From contig JASCOA010000016.1 of the NCBI GenBank assembly GCA_029959365.1, positions 1-42,561 on the forward strand: a stretch of 42,561 nt of DNA. The letters run 5' to 3'. The notes below the pieces were generated by a model. The model was not told the origin of the DNA. It saw only the letters and a program-made list of their open reading frames with translations, and did no database searches. Below, one piece after another: positions 35,813-42,561 of this stretch (positions within the stretch are counted from its first letter, which is position 1; each line of letters begins with the position of its first letter). The translations under genes were made by a program, and so were the position numbers. This DNA is from Microbacteriaceae bacterium PS02343 (GTDB taxonomy: Bacteria; Actinomycetota; Actinomycetes; Actinomycetales; Microbacteriaceae).

Positions 35813-36712
35813 TCACGCGGACCCCGCCCGCCCCACCTTCAGCAGCTCGTCGAGCACGCGGCGCACCGCAGCCTGCGCCAGCACGTCCGGCCGCGCGAGC
35901 ACGTCCACGTGCCGCACGATCGGCGAGCCGACGACGGGCCGCAGCACCATGCCGTCGACGGCGAGCGACGCCCCGGTCGCCCGCGGCATCGCCGCCATCG
36001 CGGCGCCCGTGCGCACGATCGCGGCGGCGAGCGAGAACTCGTTGACCCGGTGCTCGATCCGCAGCGGGGCTCCGCTCATCGCGCCCCAGTGCTGCAGCAC
36101 GCCGGCGAGCGGGAAGCCGTCGTGCACGGCGACCCAGCGCTCGTCGCGCAGCTGCTCCGGTCCGATGCCCGCCTGAGCGGCGAGCGGATGCGCGGCGTGC
36201 AGGGCGACGTCGACCGGCTCGGTGAAGAGCGGGACCGCCCGCATCCGCTCGGTCGGCCACTCCGGGTCGTGCGAGAGGCGGTGCGCGATGACCAGGTCGT
36301 GGTCGGCGGTGAGGCCGGGGAAGCGCTCGAGGGCGACGTCGGCGTCGCGCAGCGCCACCGGCACGGCGCCGTCCAGAGCTCGCAGGAGCGGCGCGAAGAG
36401 CAGCAGCCCGGCGCTGTGGAACGCGGAGACGGTCACGGTGCGACGCTCGTCCCCGGCGAGCGCGTCGACCGTGCCGCGCGCGAGCTCGAGCGCCTCCTCG
36501 ACGCGAACGCTCGCGGCCGCCAGCGCCTCGCCCGCCGGCGTGAGCACCAGCACGCGGCCGCGTCGCGCCGTGAGGGGCTGCGGCACCTCGCGCTGCAGGG
36601 CGGCGAGCTGCTGCGACACCGCGGAGGGGCTCACGCGCAGGGCGGCCGCCACGGCGGCGACGCTGCCGCGGTCGCCGAGCTCGCGGAGCAGGCGGAGGCG
36701 CTCGATATGCAT
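35813..36712 (-). CDS. LysR-family transcriptional regulator
   Basis: A 299-aa regulator. Residues 1-60 hold the winged HTH (ERLRLLRELGDRGSVAAVAAALRVSPSAVSQQLAALQREV), followed by the linker helix and the substrate-binding domain (TVTVSAFHSAGLLLFAPLLRAL, then LVIAHRLSHDPEWPTERM, DERWVAVHDGFPLAGVL). ATG 36712 has TAGCAT 6 nt upstream, so a leaderless message is likely. It is divergent from the EamA transporter gene, the usual arrangement in which the LysR protein controls the transporter. A 5-5-5 dyad lies between them. Confidence 0.92.
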   Translation of the reverse strand: MHIERLRLLRELGDRGSVAAVAAALRVSPSAVSQQLAALQREVPQPLTARRGRVLVLTPAGEALAAASVRVEEALELARGTVDALAGDERRTVTVSAFHSAGLLLFAPLLRALDGAVPVALRDADVALERFPGLTADHDLVIAHRLSHDPEWPTERMRAVPLFTEPVDVALHAAHPLAAQAGIGPEQLRDERWVAVHDGFPLAGVLQHWGAMSGAPLRIEHRVNEFSLAAAIVRTGAAMAAMPRATGASLAVDGMVLRPVVGSPIVRHVDVLARPDVLAQAAVRRVLDELLKVGRAGSA

Positions 36713-36735
36713 AAGCGGATGCTAACGAGTCGATG

Positions 36736-36750
36736 AAGACATGGGGTCTT
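36736..36750. promoter_or_regulatory. Dyad in the LysR/EamA divergent promoter
   Basis: AAGAC-ATGGG-GTCTT lies in the 72-nt gap. LysR proteins bind T-N11-A dyads; this 15-bp element is a reasonable candidate, though not an exact match. On the LysR side TAGCAT (36719-36724, minus strand) ends 6 nt before the ATG. Confidence 0.4.
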
Positions 36751-36784
36751 GTTCTGCAGGGTCCGGGCGCGCGAGAGTGCCCTC

Positions 36785-37726
36785 GTGCCCCGCATCCGCC
36801 CAGCCTCCCACCGCGTCGATCTGCTGCTGCTCGCCGTCGCCGCAGTCTGGGGTGCGAGCTTCGTCGTGGCGAAGGACCTGACCGCCGAGATCGGCGTGCC
36901 CTCGACGATCGCGCTGCGCTTCCTCGTGGCCGCGGGCGCGGCAGGGCTGCTCTGCGTCGTGCGGCGCGAGCGGATGCCGAGGGGCCGCGGCCTCGTGATC
37001 GCCGTGATGCTGGGCGTCAGCCAGGCCGCCATCATCGGCCTCGAGACCTGGGGCGTGCACCTCACCTCGGCGACGAACGCCGGCCTGCTCATCAGCCTCG
37101 CGCTCGTCATGACGCCGGCGCTCGAGGGCCTCGCCTCGAGGGTGTGGCTGCCGCGCTCGTACTTCGTCACCGCCGTCGCCGCGGTGGTCGGCGTCGCGCT
37201 GCTCGTCTCGGAGGGCGGCTTCCGCGCGCCGACCGCGGGCGACGCGCTGGTCGTGCTCGCGGCGGTCGTTCGCGCGCTGCACGTCACCGCGAGCGCGCGC
37301 CTCACCCGCGGGCGCTCGGACAGCTCCCTCTCGGTCGTCTTCGTGCAGATGCTCGTCTGCGCGGCGGCGTTCTCGCTGCTCGCCGGGCCGGCGCTGCCGA
37401 CCGCGGTCGCGACCCTGAGCGGCTCGGGATGGCTGCGCGTCGCCTTCCTCGGGCTGTTCTGCTCGCTCTTCGCGTTCCTCGTGCAGCTCTGGGCGGTGCG
37501 GCGCACCTCGGCGTCGCGCGCCAGCATCCTCATGGGCACCGAGCCCATCTGGGCCGTCGTCATCGGGGTCGCGATCGCCGGCGAGGTCATCGGCGCGGCG
37601 GGGTACGCCGGCGCGGCGCTGATCGTGGCAGCCAGCTACGCCGGCCAGGCCATCGAGCGGCGGCACCGGGAGCGCGCGGCGCTCGCCGGGGGTGCTCTGC
37701 AGCCGCGGCTCGTCGCCCGCGACTGA
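36785..37726 (+). CDS. EamA/DMT-family transporter
   Basis: A 313-aa membrane protein with about ten hydrophobic helices in two EamA repeats. Repeat one opens LLLLAVAAVWGASFVVAKDL and repeat two FLGLFCSLFAFLVQLWAVRRTSASRASILMGTEPIWAVVIGV, the typical AxxxxxEPxxAxxxG end of the family. Such proteins export amino acids, metabolites or drugs by an ion gradient; substrate unknown. GTG 36785 has no clear ribosome site and may be leaderless (GAGAGT box 7 nt upstream). The gene is divergent from the LysR regulator. C-terminal tail is Arg-rich and cytoplasmic. Confidence 0.9.
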   Translation: MPRIRPASHRVDLLLLAVAAVWGASFVVAKDLTAEIGVPSTIALRFLVAAGAAGLLCVVRRERMPRGRGLVIAVMLGVSQAAIIGLETWGVHLTSATNAGLLISLALVMTPALEGLASRVWLPRSYFVTAVAAVVGVALLVSEGGFRAPTAGDALVVLAAVVRALHVTASARLTRGRSDSSLSVVFVQMLVCAAAFSLLAGPALPTAVATLSGSGWLRVAFLGLFCSLFAFLVQLWAVRRTSASRASILMGTEPIWAVVIGVAIAGEVIGAAGYAGAALIVAASYAGQAIERRHRERAALAGGALQPRLVARD

Positions 37727-37738
37727 GGCTTCAGGAGG

Positions 37739-37834
37739 TCAGGCCGGGCGCAGCTCGACGCGCAGGTGCTCGGCGGCGACCTCGCGCTCGTCGGCGTTCT
37801 TCTTGTCCATGGCCGCCGCTGCAGCGAACGCCAT
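37739..37834 (-). CDS. Possible micro-protein, 31 aa
   Basis: A short frame starting MAFAAAAAMDKKNADEREV and ending LRVELRPA, 4 nt after the stop of the 53-aa gene, with GGGGAG 7 nt upstream. The residue mix (acidic helix, ELRP end) looks coding-like, but at this length chance cannot be excluded. It ends 12 nt from the EamA stop. Confidence 0.35.
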   Translation of the reverse strand: MAFAAAAAMDKKNADEREVAAEHLRVELRPA

Positions 37835-37838
37835 CGCG

Positions 37839-38000
37839 CTACTCCCCGACGCGCTCGCTGGTCTCGCGCGCCTGGTCGACCGCGAGCTCCCAGCGGCGCT
37901 CGTGGTCGTAGGCGGCGCGCGCCGCGACCTCGGGCGACGCCGCGGACGCGAGGCCCCGCGCGATGATCGCGAGCAACCGCTGCCGCCGCAGCGGGTTCAC
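37839..38000 (-). CDS. Small protein, 53 aa, coupled to the XRE regulator
   Basis: GTG 38000 overlaps the stop of the XRE gene (GTGA). The protein begins NPLRRQRLLAIIARGLASAA and is helical and charged (AARAAYDHERRWELAVDQARE). No known family. Overlap with the regulator and normal codon bias support real translation. It may bind the regulator or act in the same response, but that is inference. Confidence 0.55.
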   Translation of the reverse strand: MNPLRRQRLLAIIARGLASAASPEVAARAAYDHERRWELAVDQARETSERVGE

Positions 38001-38866
38001 GCCGGGGCCCCGACGGCCTGGGCGCTCCACGCGGCGAGCAGGCGCAGCCGCTCGGCCGAGGGCGAGCCGGGCTCGGCGGTGAAGATCAGCAGCACCTGAC
38101 CCGGCTCGGCCGTGACCCGCAGCTCCTCGTAGGCGAGCGTCACCTCGCCGACGACGGGGTGGTGGTAGCGCTTGGTGCCAGCGCCGTGCGTGCGCACGTC
38201 GTGCTGGGCCCAGAGCTCGCGGAACACCTCGCTGCGCGTCGAGAGCTCGCCCACCAGGTCCTGCAGCCCCGTGTCGTGCGGGTCGCGCCCGGCCTCGGCG
38301 CGCATCACGGCCACGCACATCTCGGCGAAGAGCTGCCAGTCGGGGTAGAAGTCGCGCGCCGCGGGGTCGAGGAACTGGAAGCGGGCCAGGTTCGGCACCC
38401 GCCCGCCGTCGCCGATCACGGGGGCGAAGAACGCGGCGCCGAGCGGGTTCACGGCCACGATGTCGTGCCGCGCGTCGCGCACGAAGGCGACCGCGTCGGT
38501 GAGCGCCTCGAGCGCCCAGAGCAGGCTCGGCCGCGCCGCCTGCGGTTTGCTCGGCCGTCGTCGCGGGCGGCCGGAGGTCGGGATGCCGTCCGCAGCGCGC
38601 GCCAGGTCGAAGAGGTGCGCGTGCTCGGTGTCGTCGAGCTGCAGGGCCCGCGCCACCGATTCGAGCACCGACGACGAGGCGCCCGCGATGGCGCCGCGCT
38701 CGAGCCGGGCGTAGTACTCCACGCTGATGTCGGCGAGCGCGGCCACCTCGCCGCGGCGCAGGCCGGCCACGCGCCGGTTGGCGCCCGCCGGCAGCCCGGC
38801 GGCCTCGGGGGTCAGCCGGGCGCGTCGCGTGGTGAGGAACTCGCGCACCTCGCTCCTGTTGTCCAT
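37997..38866 (-). CDS. XRE-family regulator with MmyB-like ligand domain
   Basis: A 289-aa regulator. Residues about 12-70 form the Cro/C1 HTH (LTPEAAGLPAGANRRVAGLRRGEVAALADISVEYYARLERG, a class in which ARLERG is characteristic). Residues about 115-280 are the MmyB-like ligand-binding domain (FVRDARHDIVAVNPLGAAFFAPV; FLDPAARDFYPDWQ; ELSTRSEVFRELWAQHDV, then the H-x-VVGEVTLAYEELRV region), the pattern of actinobacterial MLTR regulators. ATG 38866 is preceded by TAACGT 6 nt upstream (leaderless). It is divergent from the cupin gene at 38995; this layout is common where the regulator controls a small metabolic gene. Confidence 0.92.
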   Translation of the reverse strand: MDNRSEVREFLTTRRARLTPEAAGLPAGANRRVAGLRRGEVAALADISVEYYARLERGAIAGASSSVLESVARALQLDDTEHAHLFDLARAADGIPTSGRPRRRPSKPQAARPSLLWALEALTDAVAFVRDARHDIVAVNPLGAAFFAPVIGDGGRVPNLARFQFLDPAARDFYPDWQLFAEMCVAVMRAEAGRDPHDTGLQDLVGELSTRSEVFRELWAQHDVRTHGAGTKRYHHPVVGEVTLAYEELRVTAEPGQVLLIFTAEPGSPSAERLRLLAAWSAQAVGAPA

Positions 38867-38994
38867 GCCAGCACGTTAGGGCCCGGCGAGCGGATGGGGG
38901 AGGCCCTGCTGGTACACGGCACGGCCGGGCCTCCCACGAGCGTGCGGATGCGCGTTGCATGGACGCGACCGCGCCCCCGACCGAAGGAGACCCC

Positions 38995-39396
38995 GTGCAG
39001 ATCCTCCCGACCGCACCGACCGTCAAGAACCCGCCCGAGTGGTTCACCGGTGACGTCTGGCTCGACCCCGTGCTCTCCCCGAAGGACGAGGGGCAGAACG
39101 CGACCGCCGGGCTCGTGCGCTTCGCACCCGGCGCCCGCACGGCCTGGCACGCCCACCCCGGCGGTCAGACGCTGCGCATCGTCGAGGGCCGCGCGCTCGT
39201 GCAGGCGCGCGGCGGCGAGGTCGTCGAGCTGCACGCCGGCCAGACCGTCTACACCCCGCCCGGCGAGGAGCACTGGCACGGCGCCGCGCCCGACAGCTTC
39301 ATGACCCATCTCGCCCTGTGGGAGACGCCCGAGGGCGAGCCGAGCGCGCACTGGGGCGAGCACGTGACCGACGCGGAGTACTCCGCGCGCGGCTAG
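38995..39396 (+). CDS. Cupin-domain protein
   Basis: A 133-aa single-domain cupin. Its metal-binding motif 1 reads AWHAHPGGQTLRIVEG (G(X)5HXH(X)n pattern) and motif 2 GQTVYTPPGEEHWHGA, with His residues in place. The end, HLALWETPEGEPSAHWGEHVTDAEY, matches a cupin group found next to MLTR-type XRE regulators. The exact reaction is not known. GTG 38995 is chosen because GAAGGAG sits 5 nt upstream; an in-frame ATG at 38959 lacks one. Divergent from the XRE gene; its stop TAG is the mirror of the histidine kinase stop in the shared CTAG. Confidence 0.88.
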   Translation: MQILPTAPTVKNPPEWFTGDVWLDPVLSPKDEGQNATAGLVRFAPGARTAWHAHPGGQTLRIVEGRALVQARGGEVVELHAGQTVYTPPGEEHWHGAAPDSFMTHLALWETPEGEPSAHWGEHVTDAEYSARG

Positions 39397-40745
39397 GAGC
39401 CGCTCGGCAGCCGCACGGTGAAGCGCGCACCGCCCCAACGGGAGGCGTCCACCGCGATGGCACCGCCGTGCGCCGTCACGATGCCGCGCACGATCGCGAG
39501 CCCCAGGCCGCTGCCGCCCGCCTCGCGGGCGCGGGCCTCGTCGAGGCGCACGAAGCGCTCGAAGACGCGCTCGCGCTCCGCCTCCGGCACGCCCGCGCCG
39601 TCGTCCTCGACCGTGACGGTCGCCCATCCGCTCGTCTCCGTCACGGCGAGGGCGACGCGGGCGGTCGCGTGCCGGCGCGCGTTCTCGGCGAGGTTGCGCA
39701 GCACCTGCCCGAGCATCCGCTCGTCGCCGCTCACGCGGGCCGGGCCGATGCCCGAGGCGTCGACCTGCGCGCCCAGGCCCTTGAGCCGCGAGGCCTCGGT
39801 GAGCGCCAGGTCGTCGAGGTCGACGGGGTGCGCGGCGAGCGGCGCGCCCTCGTCGAGCCGCGCCAGGGTCAGCAGCGCGTCGACGAGGCCCTGCAGGCGC
39901 AGGCCCTCCTCGTGCACGATCTGCGCGAGCTCCTCGGTGCTCGTCGTCGCGGGGTGCGCGGCGGCGAGCTCGGCGTGCTGGCGGATCGTCGCCAGGGGCG
40001 AGCGCAGCTCGTGCGAGGCGTCCGAGACGAAGCGGCGCTGGGCACGGGCAGCGCCGTCGAGCCGGTCGAGCATGCTGTTCATGGTCGTGGCGAGGGCCGC
40101 GATCTCGTCGCCGCTGGCCGGCACCGGCACGCGCCGGTCGAGCCGGTCGCCGCTGATCGCCTCGACCTCGGAGCGGATGCGGTCCACCGGCCGCAGCGCC
40201 CGCCCGACGAGCAGCCAGGTGGTCGCCCCGACGACCGCGGTGAGCAGCGGCACGGCGATCGCGAGCATGCCGACCACGGTCGACACGGCGTCGAGCTCGT
40301 CCTCGAGCGGCATTGCGAGCAGCACCAGCCGGTCGTCGCCCGCGTCCTCCGCCACGACCAGCACGGGTTCCCCGTCGAGGTCGAGCCGGATCGGATCGTC
40401 GCCGAAGCGGATGGCGAGCCCCTCGGCGTCCTCGGACGCCGAGAGCACCGCGCCCGACTCCTCGTCGACCAGCTGCACGACGTCGTCGTCGAGCTGCCCG
40501 ATCACGCCCGGGCCCTCGGCCTCGACCCTCGCCGCCAGCTCCTCGGCGCGCAGCTCGCCGTTGCGGGCCACGGCCTGCTCGAGGCTTGCGCTCAGCGAGG
40601 CCGCGAAGACCGCGGAGCCGCCGACGAGCGCGAGCAGCACGACGGCGACCGCTCCGAGCGTGGCGCGGGCGCGCACGGAGCGGAGGCGGCGCCCGGCGCG
40701 CATCCGCTCGGTGCCGTTCAGGGCGGTATCGCCGCGCTCAGCCAC
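39393..40745 (-). CDS. OmpR-partner sensor histidine kinase
   Basis: A 450-aa kinase. Membrane segments lie near residues 27-52 and 155-182 and flank an acidic extracytoplasmic sensor domain of about 100 residues (VARNGELRAEEL to LVLLAMPLED). A HAMP region follows (LLVGRALRPVDRIRSEVEAIS), then HisKA with SDASHELRSPLATIRQHAELA (His about 244) and HATPase_c (LAENARRHATA; DDGAGVPEAERERVFERFVR; GSGLGLAIVRGIVTAHGG). The start is GTG 40745, overlapping the response regulator stop by 8 nt. Stop codons of this gene and the cupin share the tetranucleotide CTAG. PepSY-linked kinases of this type sense envelope state. Confidence 0.93.
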   Translation of the reverse strand: MAERGDTALNGTERMRAGRRLRSVRARATLGAVAVVLLALVGGSAVFAASLSASLEQAVARNGELRAEELAARVEAEGPGVIGQLDDDVVQLVDEESGAVLSASEDAEGLAIRFGDDPIRLDLDGEPVLVVAEDAGDDRLVLLAMPLEDELDAVSTVVGMLAIAVPLLTAVVGATTWLLVGRALRPVDRIRSEVEAISGDRLDRRVPVPASGDEIAALATTMNSMLDRLDGAARAQRRFVSDASHELRSPLATIRQHAELAAAHPATTSTEELAQIVHEEGLRLQGLVDALLTLARLDEGAPLAAHPVDLDDLALTEASRLKGLGAQVDASGIGPARVSGDERMLGQVLRNLAENARRHATARVALAVTETSGWATVTVEDDGAGVPEAERERVFERFVRLDEARAREAGGSGLGLAIVRGIVTAHGGAIAVDASRWGGARFTVRLPSGS

Positions 40746-41415
40746 CGTCGGCCGCCAATCGGTAGCCGGAGCCGCGCACGGTCTCGATGGCCGCGCGCCT
40801 GAAGGGCCGGTCGAGCTTGCGGCGCAGGTGCCCCACGTAGACCTCGACGATGTTGGGATCGCCCTCGAAGTCGTCGTCCCAGACGCCCGCGATCACCTCG
40901 CGCTTGCTGAGCACCTGGCCGCGGTGCCGGATGAGGTGCAGCAGCACCGCGAACTCGCGGCTCGTGAGCTCCACCTCGGTCTCGCCGCGCCAGACCCGGC
41001 GCCCGCCCGGGTCGACCCGCAGGTCGCCGGCCTCGAGCACGGTCGGCCGGGCGACGGCGCCGCGACGGATGAGGGCCCGCAGCCGCGCCACGAGCACCGC
41101 GAAGGAGAAGGGCTTGGTCACGAAGTCGTCGGCGCCGCTCTCGAAAGCCTCCACCTGATCCCAGTCGCCGTCCTTGGCGGTGAGCATGAGCACGGGGGTC
41201 CAGTTCTCCTCGGCGCGCAGCGCCTCGACGACCTTCCAACCGCTGAGGCCGGGCATCATCAGGTCGAGCACGATGGCGTCGTAGCGGTGCTCGCGGGCGC
41301 GCCACAGGCCGTCGGTGCCGTCGTGGGCCACGTCGACCGCGAAGCCCTCGGCCTCGAGCCCGCGGCGCACGCCGTCGGCGAGGCGCACTTCGTCGTCGAC
41401 CACCAGGATGCGCAT
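40738..41415 (-). CDS. OmpR-family response regulator
   Basis: A 225-aa regulator. Receiver domain: acidic D7 and D8, phospho-acceptor D51 in DAIVLDLMMPG, Thr in MLTAKDG, Lys in VTKPFSF. The winged-helix output domain ends with PNIVEVYVGHLRRKLDR and ETVRGSGYRLAADGG. ATG 41415 gives the standard start MRILVVDDEV. Two CTGAAG repeats 24 nt upstream, matching the three before the PepSY gene, suggest autoregulation and control of that gene. Coupled to the kinase by an 8-nt overlap. Confidence 0.95.
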   Translation of the reverse strand: MRILVVDDEVRLADGVRRGLEAEGFAVDVAHDGTDGLWRAREHRYDAIVLDLMMPGLSGWKVVEALRAEENWTPVLMLTAKDGDWDQVEAFESGADDFVTKPFSFAVLVARLRALIRRGAVARPTVLEAGDLRVDPGGRRVWRGETEVELTSREFAVLLHLIRHRGQVLSKREVIAGVWDDDFEGDPNIVEVYVGHLRRKLDRPFRRAAIETVRGSGYRLAADGG

Positions 41416-41438
41416 GCCCGCAGTCTGGCGGCGCATCG

Positions 41439-41455
41439 CTGAAGCCGCGCTGAAG
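41439..41455. promoter_or_regulatory. CTGAAG direct repeat upstream of the response regulator
   Basis: CTGAAGC at 41439 and again at 41450, exactly 11 bp apart, begin 24 nt before the response regulator start. It is the same hexamer, spacing and offset as at 8873-8899. Predicted autoregulatory site. Confidence 0.6.
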
Positions 41456-41560
41456 CGCGCCGGGTCCGATGCCCGCCCCTGGTGCGTCGGCATCCAGTCC
41501 GGCGCGGACGCTCGCGGATCGGGCCTGGTGCTGCGCGACCCGCCGTGGCAGCCTCGGGGC

Positions 41561-41947
41561 ATGCGCCGCCTCGCTCCGCTCGCCGCCGTGCCCCTCGCGC
41601 TGCTGGGCGCGCTGCTGCTGAGCGGATGCACGGCGCAGGTGCCCGAGACGTCCAGGGGCGACCCGATCGGCCGATGGGGCAGCGCAGCGGACGACCAGCC
41701 CCACGTCGAGTTCTCCGAGGGCGGCAGCGTCGCGTATCACGACGGATGCAACGACGGCGGCGGGAGCTGGAGTCAGGCGGACCCCGCCTCGGCGGTCGTC
41801 GTCGGCGGCATGAGCGCGACCTTCATGGCCTGTCCCGGGGAGCAGCCCTTCCTCGCCGGTACGGACACCGCCATCGTCGACGGGGATGCGATCCTCCTGC
41901 TCGACGGCGGCGGCGAGGTCATCGAGGTGCTGCGCCGCGCCTCGTGA
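41561..41947 (+). CDS. META-like lipoprotein
   Basis: A 128-aa lipoprotein. The signal peptide ends in the lipobox LLSGC near residue 23, so the mature protein is anchored to the membrane through the Cys. The body resembles a small META/HslJ domain: IGRWGSAADDQPHVEFSEGGSVAYHDGCNDGGGSW, then MSATFMACPGEQPFLAGTDTAIVDGDAILLLDGGGEVIEVLRR, in which the GCN motif and the second Cys are typical. The role of META proteins is unsettled; some affect heat or antibiotic tolerance. ATG 41561 lies 145 nt from the divergent response regulator start. Confidence 0.8.
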   Translation: MRRLAPLAAVPLALLGALLLSGCTAQVPETSRGDPIGRWGSAADDQPHVEFSEGGSVAYHDGCNDGGGSWSQADPASAVVVGGMSATFMACPGEQPFLAGTDTAIVDGDAILLLDGGGEVIEVLRRAS

Positions 41948-42014
41948 CATCTGTCACGAGCACTCGTGCGCCGAGGCCCTGCCGCGCGCGCATCCGCTCG
42001 GGGAGGGTGGAGGC

Positions 42015-42491
42015 ATGGACATCCTGGCGAACCTCACCGACCTCTTCGACGGCGTGCCCGCGGCCCTGCAGGTGCTCATCATCTTCGCCGTCGGCATCGT
42101 GCCGTTCCTCGAGAGCTACTTCGGCACCTTCCTCGGCACGATCACCGGCCTGCACGTGGGTGTGGCCGCCGCCGCGGCGATCGCGGGCAATCTCGTGGCG
42201 CTCGCCATCGCGGTGCTGCTCGGCCGCAAGCTGGCCCGCCGCCGCGAGCGCAACCGCGCCGAGGCGCCGAGCGCGCGTCAGCAGAAGGTGCTCGCCCGTG
42301 TCGACCGCTGGGGCGTGCCCGTGGCGAGCGTCCTCGCCCCCTCGCTGCTGGCGATCTCGCTGACCGCGTTCATCATGATCGCCGCCGGGCTCGACCAGCG
42401 CCGCGTCGTCGTCTGGCAGGTCGTCGCCGTCGTGATCTGGGGCGCCCTCTTCGCGGCGCTCGGGTTGGGCGTGCTGAGCCTCACGGCGTAG
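42015..42491 (+). CDS. Small multidrug-export-type membrane protein
   Basis: A 158-aa membrane protein with hydrophobic segments near residues 18-38 (ALQVLIIFAVGIVPFLES), 44-70, 104-125 (ASVLAPSLLAISLTAFIMIAAG) and 133-155. The VGIVPFLESYFGT segment resembles the small multidrug export family (PF06695), whose function is poorly known. A basic loop (GRKLARRRERNRAEA) separates the halves. ATG 42015 has GGAGGG and GGAGG just upstream. Last gene in the window; a long hairpin follows. Confidence 0.7.
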   Translation: MDILANLTDLFDGVPAALQVLIIFAVGIVPFLESYFGTFLGTITGLHVGVAAAAAIAGNLVALAIAVLLGRKLARRRERNRAEAPSARQQKVLARVDRWGVPVASVLAPSLLAISLTAFIMIAAGLDQRRVVVWQVVAVVIWGALFAALGLGVLSLTA

Positions 42492-42514
42492 CGCTCCCTC
42501 CGCTCGCGTCGATC

Positions 42515-42561
42515 GGCCGGTTCCTGCCCCTCCCGGGTGCGGGAAGCAGCAGGAACCGGCC
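42515..42561. terminator. Terminator hairpin at the window edge
   Basis: GGCCGGTTCCTGC (42515-42527) pairs exactly with GCAGGAACCGGCC (42549-42561), with a smaller TCCCG/CGGGA hairpin inside. A 13-bp stem ends at the last base of the window, so it may extend further. Confidence 0.75.

Overview
The window is about 42.6 kb of very GC-rich DNA with strong G/C preference at third codon positions, many GTG starts, many 4-nt ATGA/GTGA gene overlaps, several promoters whose -10 box sits 6-7 nt before the start codon (leaderless style), and families typical of Actinobacteria (MbtH, Septum_form, MMPL, an LAXTG sortase signal, a trehalose-synthase-like enzyme paired with maltokinase). It reads as chromosomal DNA of an actinobacterium, most likely Microbacteriaceae. 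I see no rRNA, tRNA, CRISPR array, insertion sequence or phage gene.

Layout. 1-844: 5' part of a LacI-type regulator, divergent from a small unknown protein. 855-8103: a surface-glycan-type cluster of two divergent, fully overlapping operons (WcbI-like protein and two glycosyltransferases on the minus strand; four glycosyltransferases on the plus strand) around a perfect 19-bp palindrome. 8151-8849: a membrane-anchored PepSY-type protein with a triple CTGAAG repeat upstream. 8992-12574: a GH13 trehalose-synthase-like enzyme and maltokinase.

12508-26105 is the centrepiece, a minus-strand nonribosomal peptide cluster. In transcription order it holds a 67-aa secreted peptide, a 3479-aa three-module NRPS (C-A-T, C-A-T, C-A-T-TE), an MbtH protein, a two-gene ABC-2 exporter and a Sfp-type phosphopantetheinyl transferase. 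The three A domains have nearly the same binding-pocket residues, and the first C domain and the TE look EntF-like. No tailoring, precursor, siderophore-uptake or iron-box element is visible, so the product is unknown.

26455-30736 carries a DUF3494 (ice-binding-like) adhesin with an LAATG sorting signal, a MarR regulator, a small membrane protein, a Septum_form/DUF4190 protein and a MerR-like protein that has lost its DNA-binding head. 30812-35249 is a NarL-type two-component system divergent from an MMPL transporter with a palindromic operator between them. 35302-39396 holds a small helical protein, a LysR/EamA divergent pair, an XRE regulator with two micro-genes, and a cupin. 39393-41415 is an OmpR-type two-component system whose own promoter carries the same CTGAAG repeats, at the same distance, as the PepSY gene 32 kb away, so the two probably form one regulon. 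The window ends with a META-type lipoprotein, a small membrane protein and a terminator hairpin.

All assignments come from reading motifs by eye. No database search or structure prediction was run.
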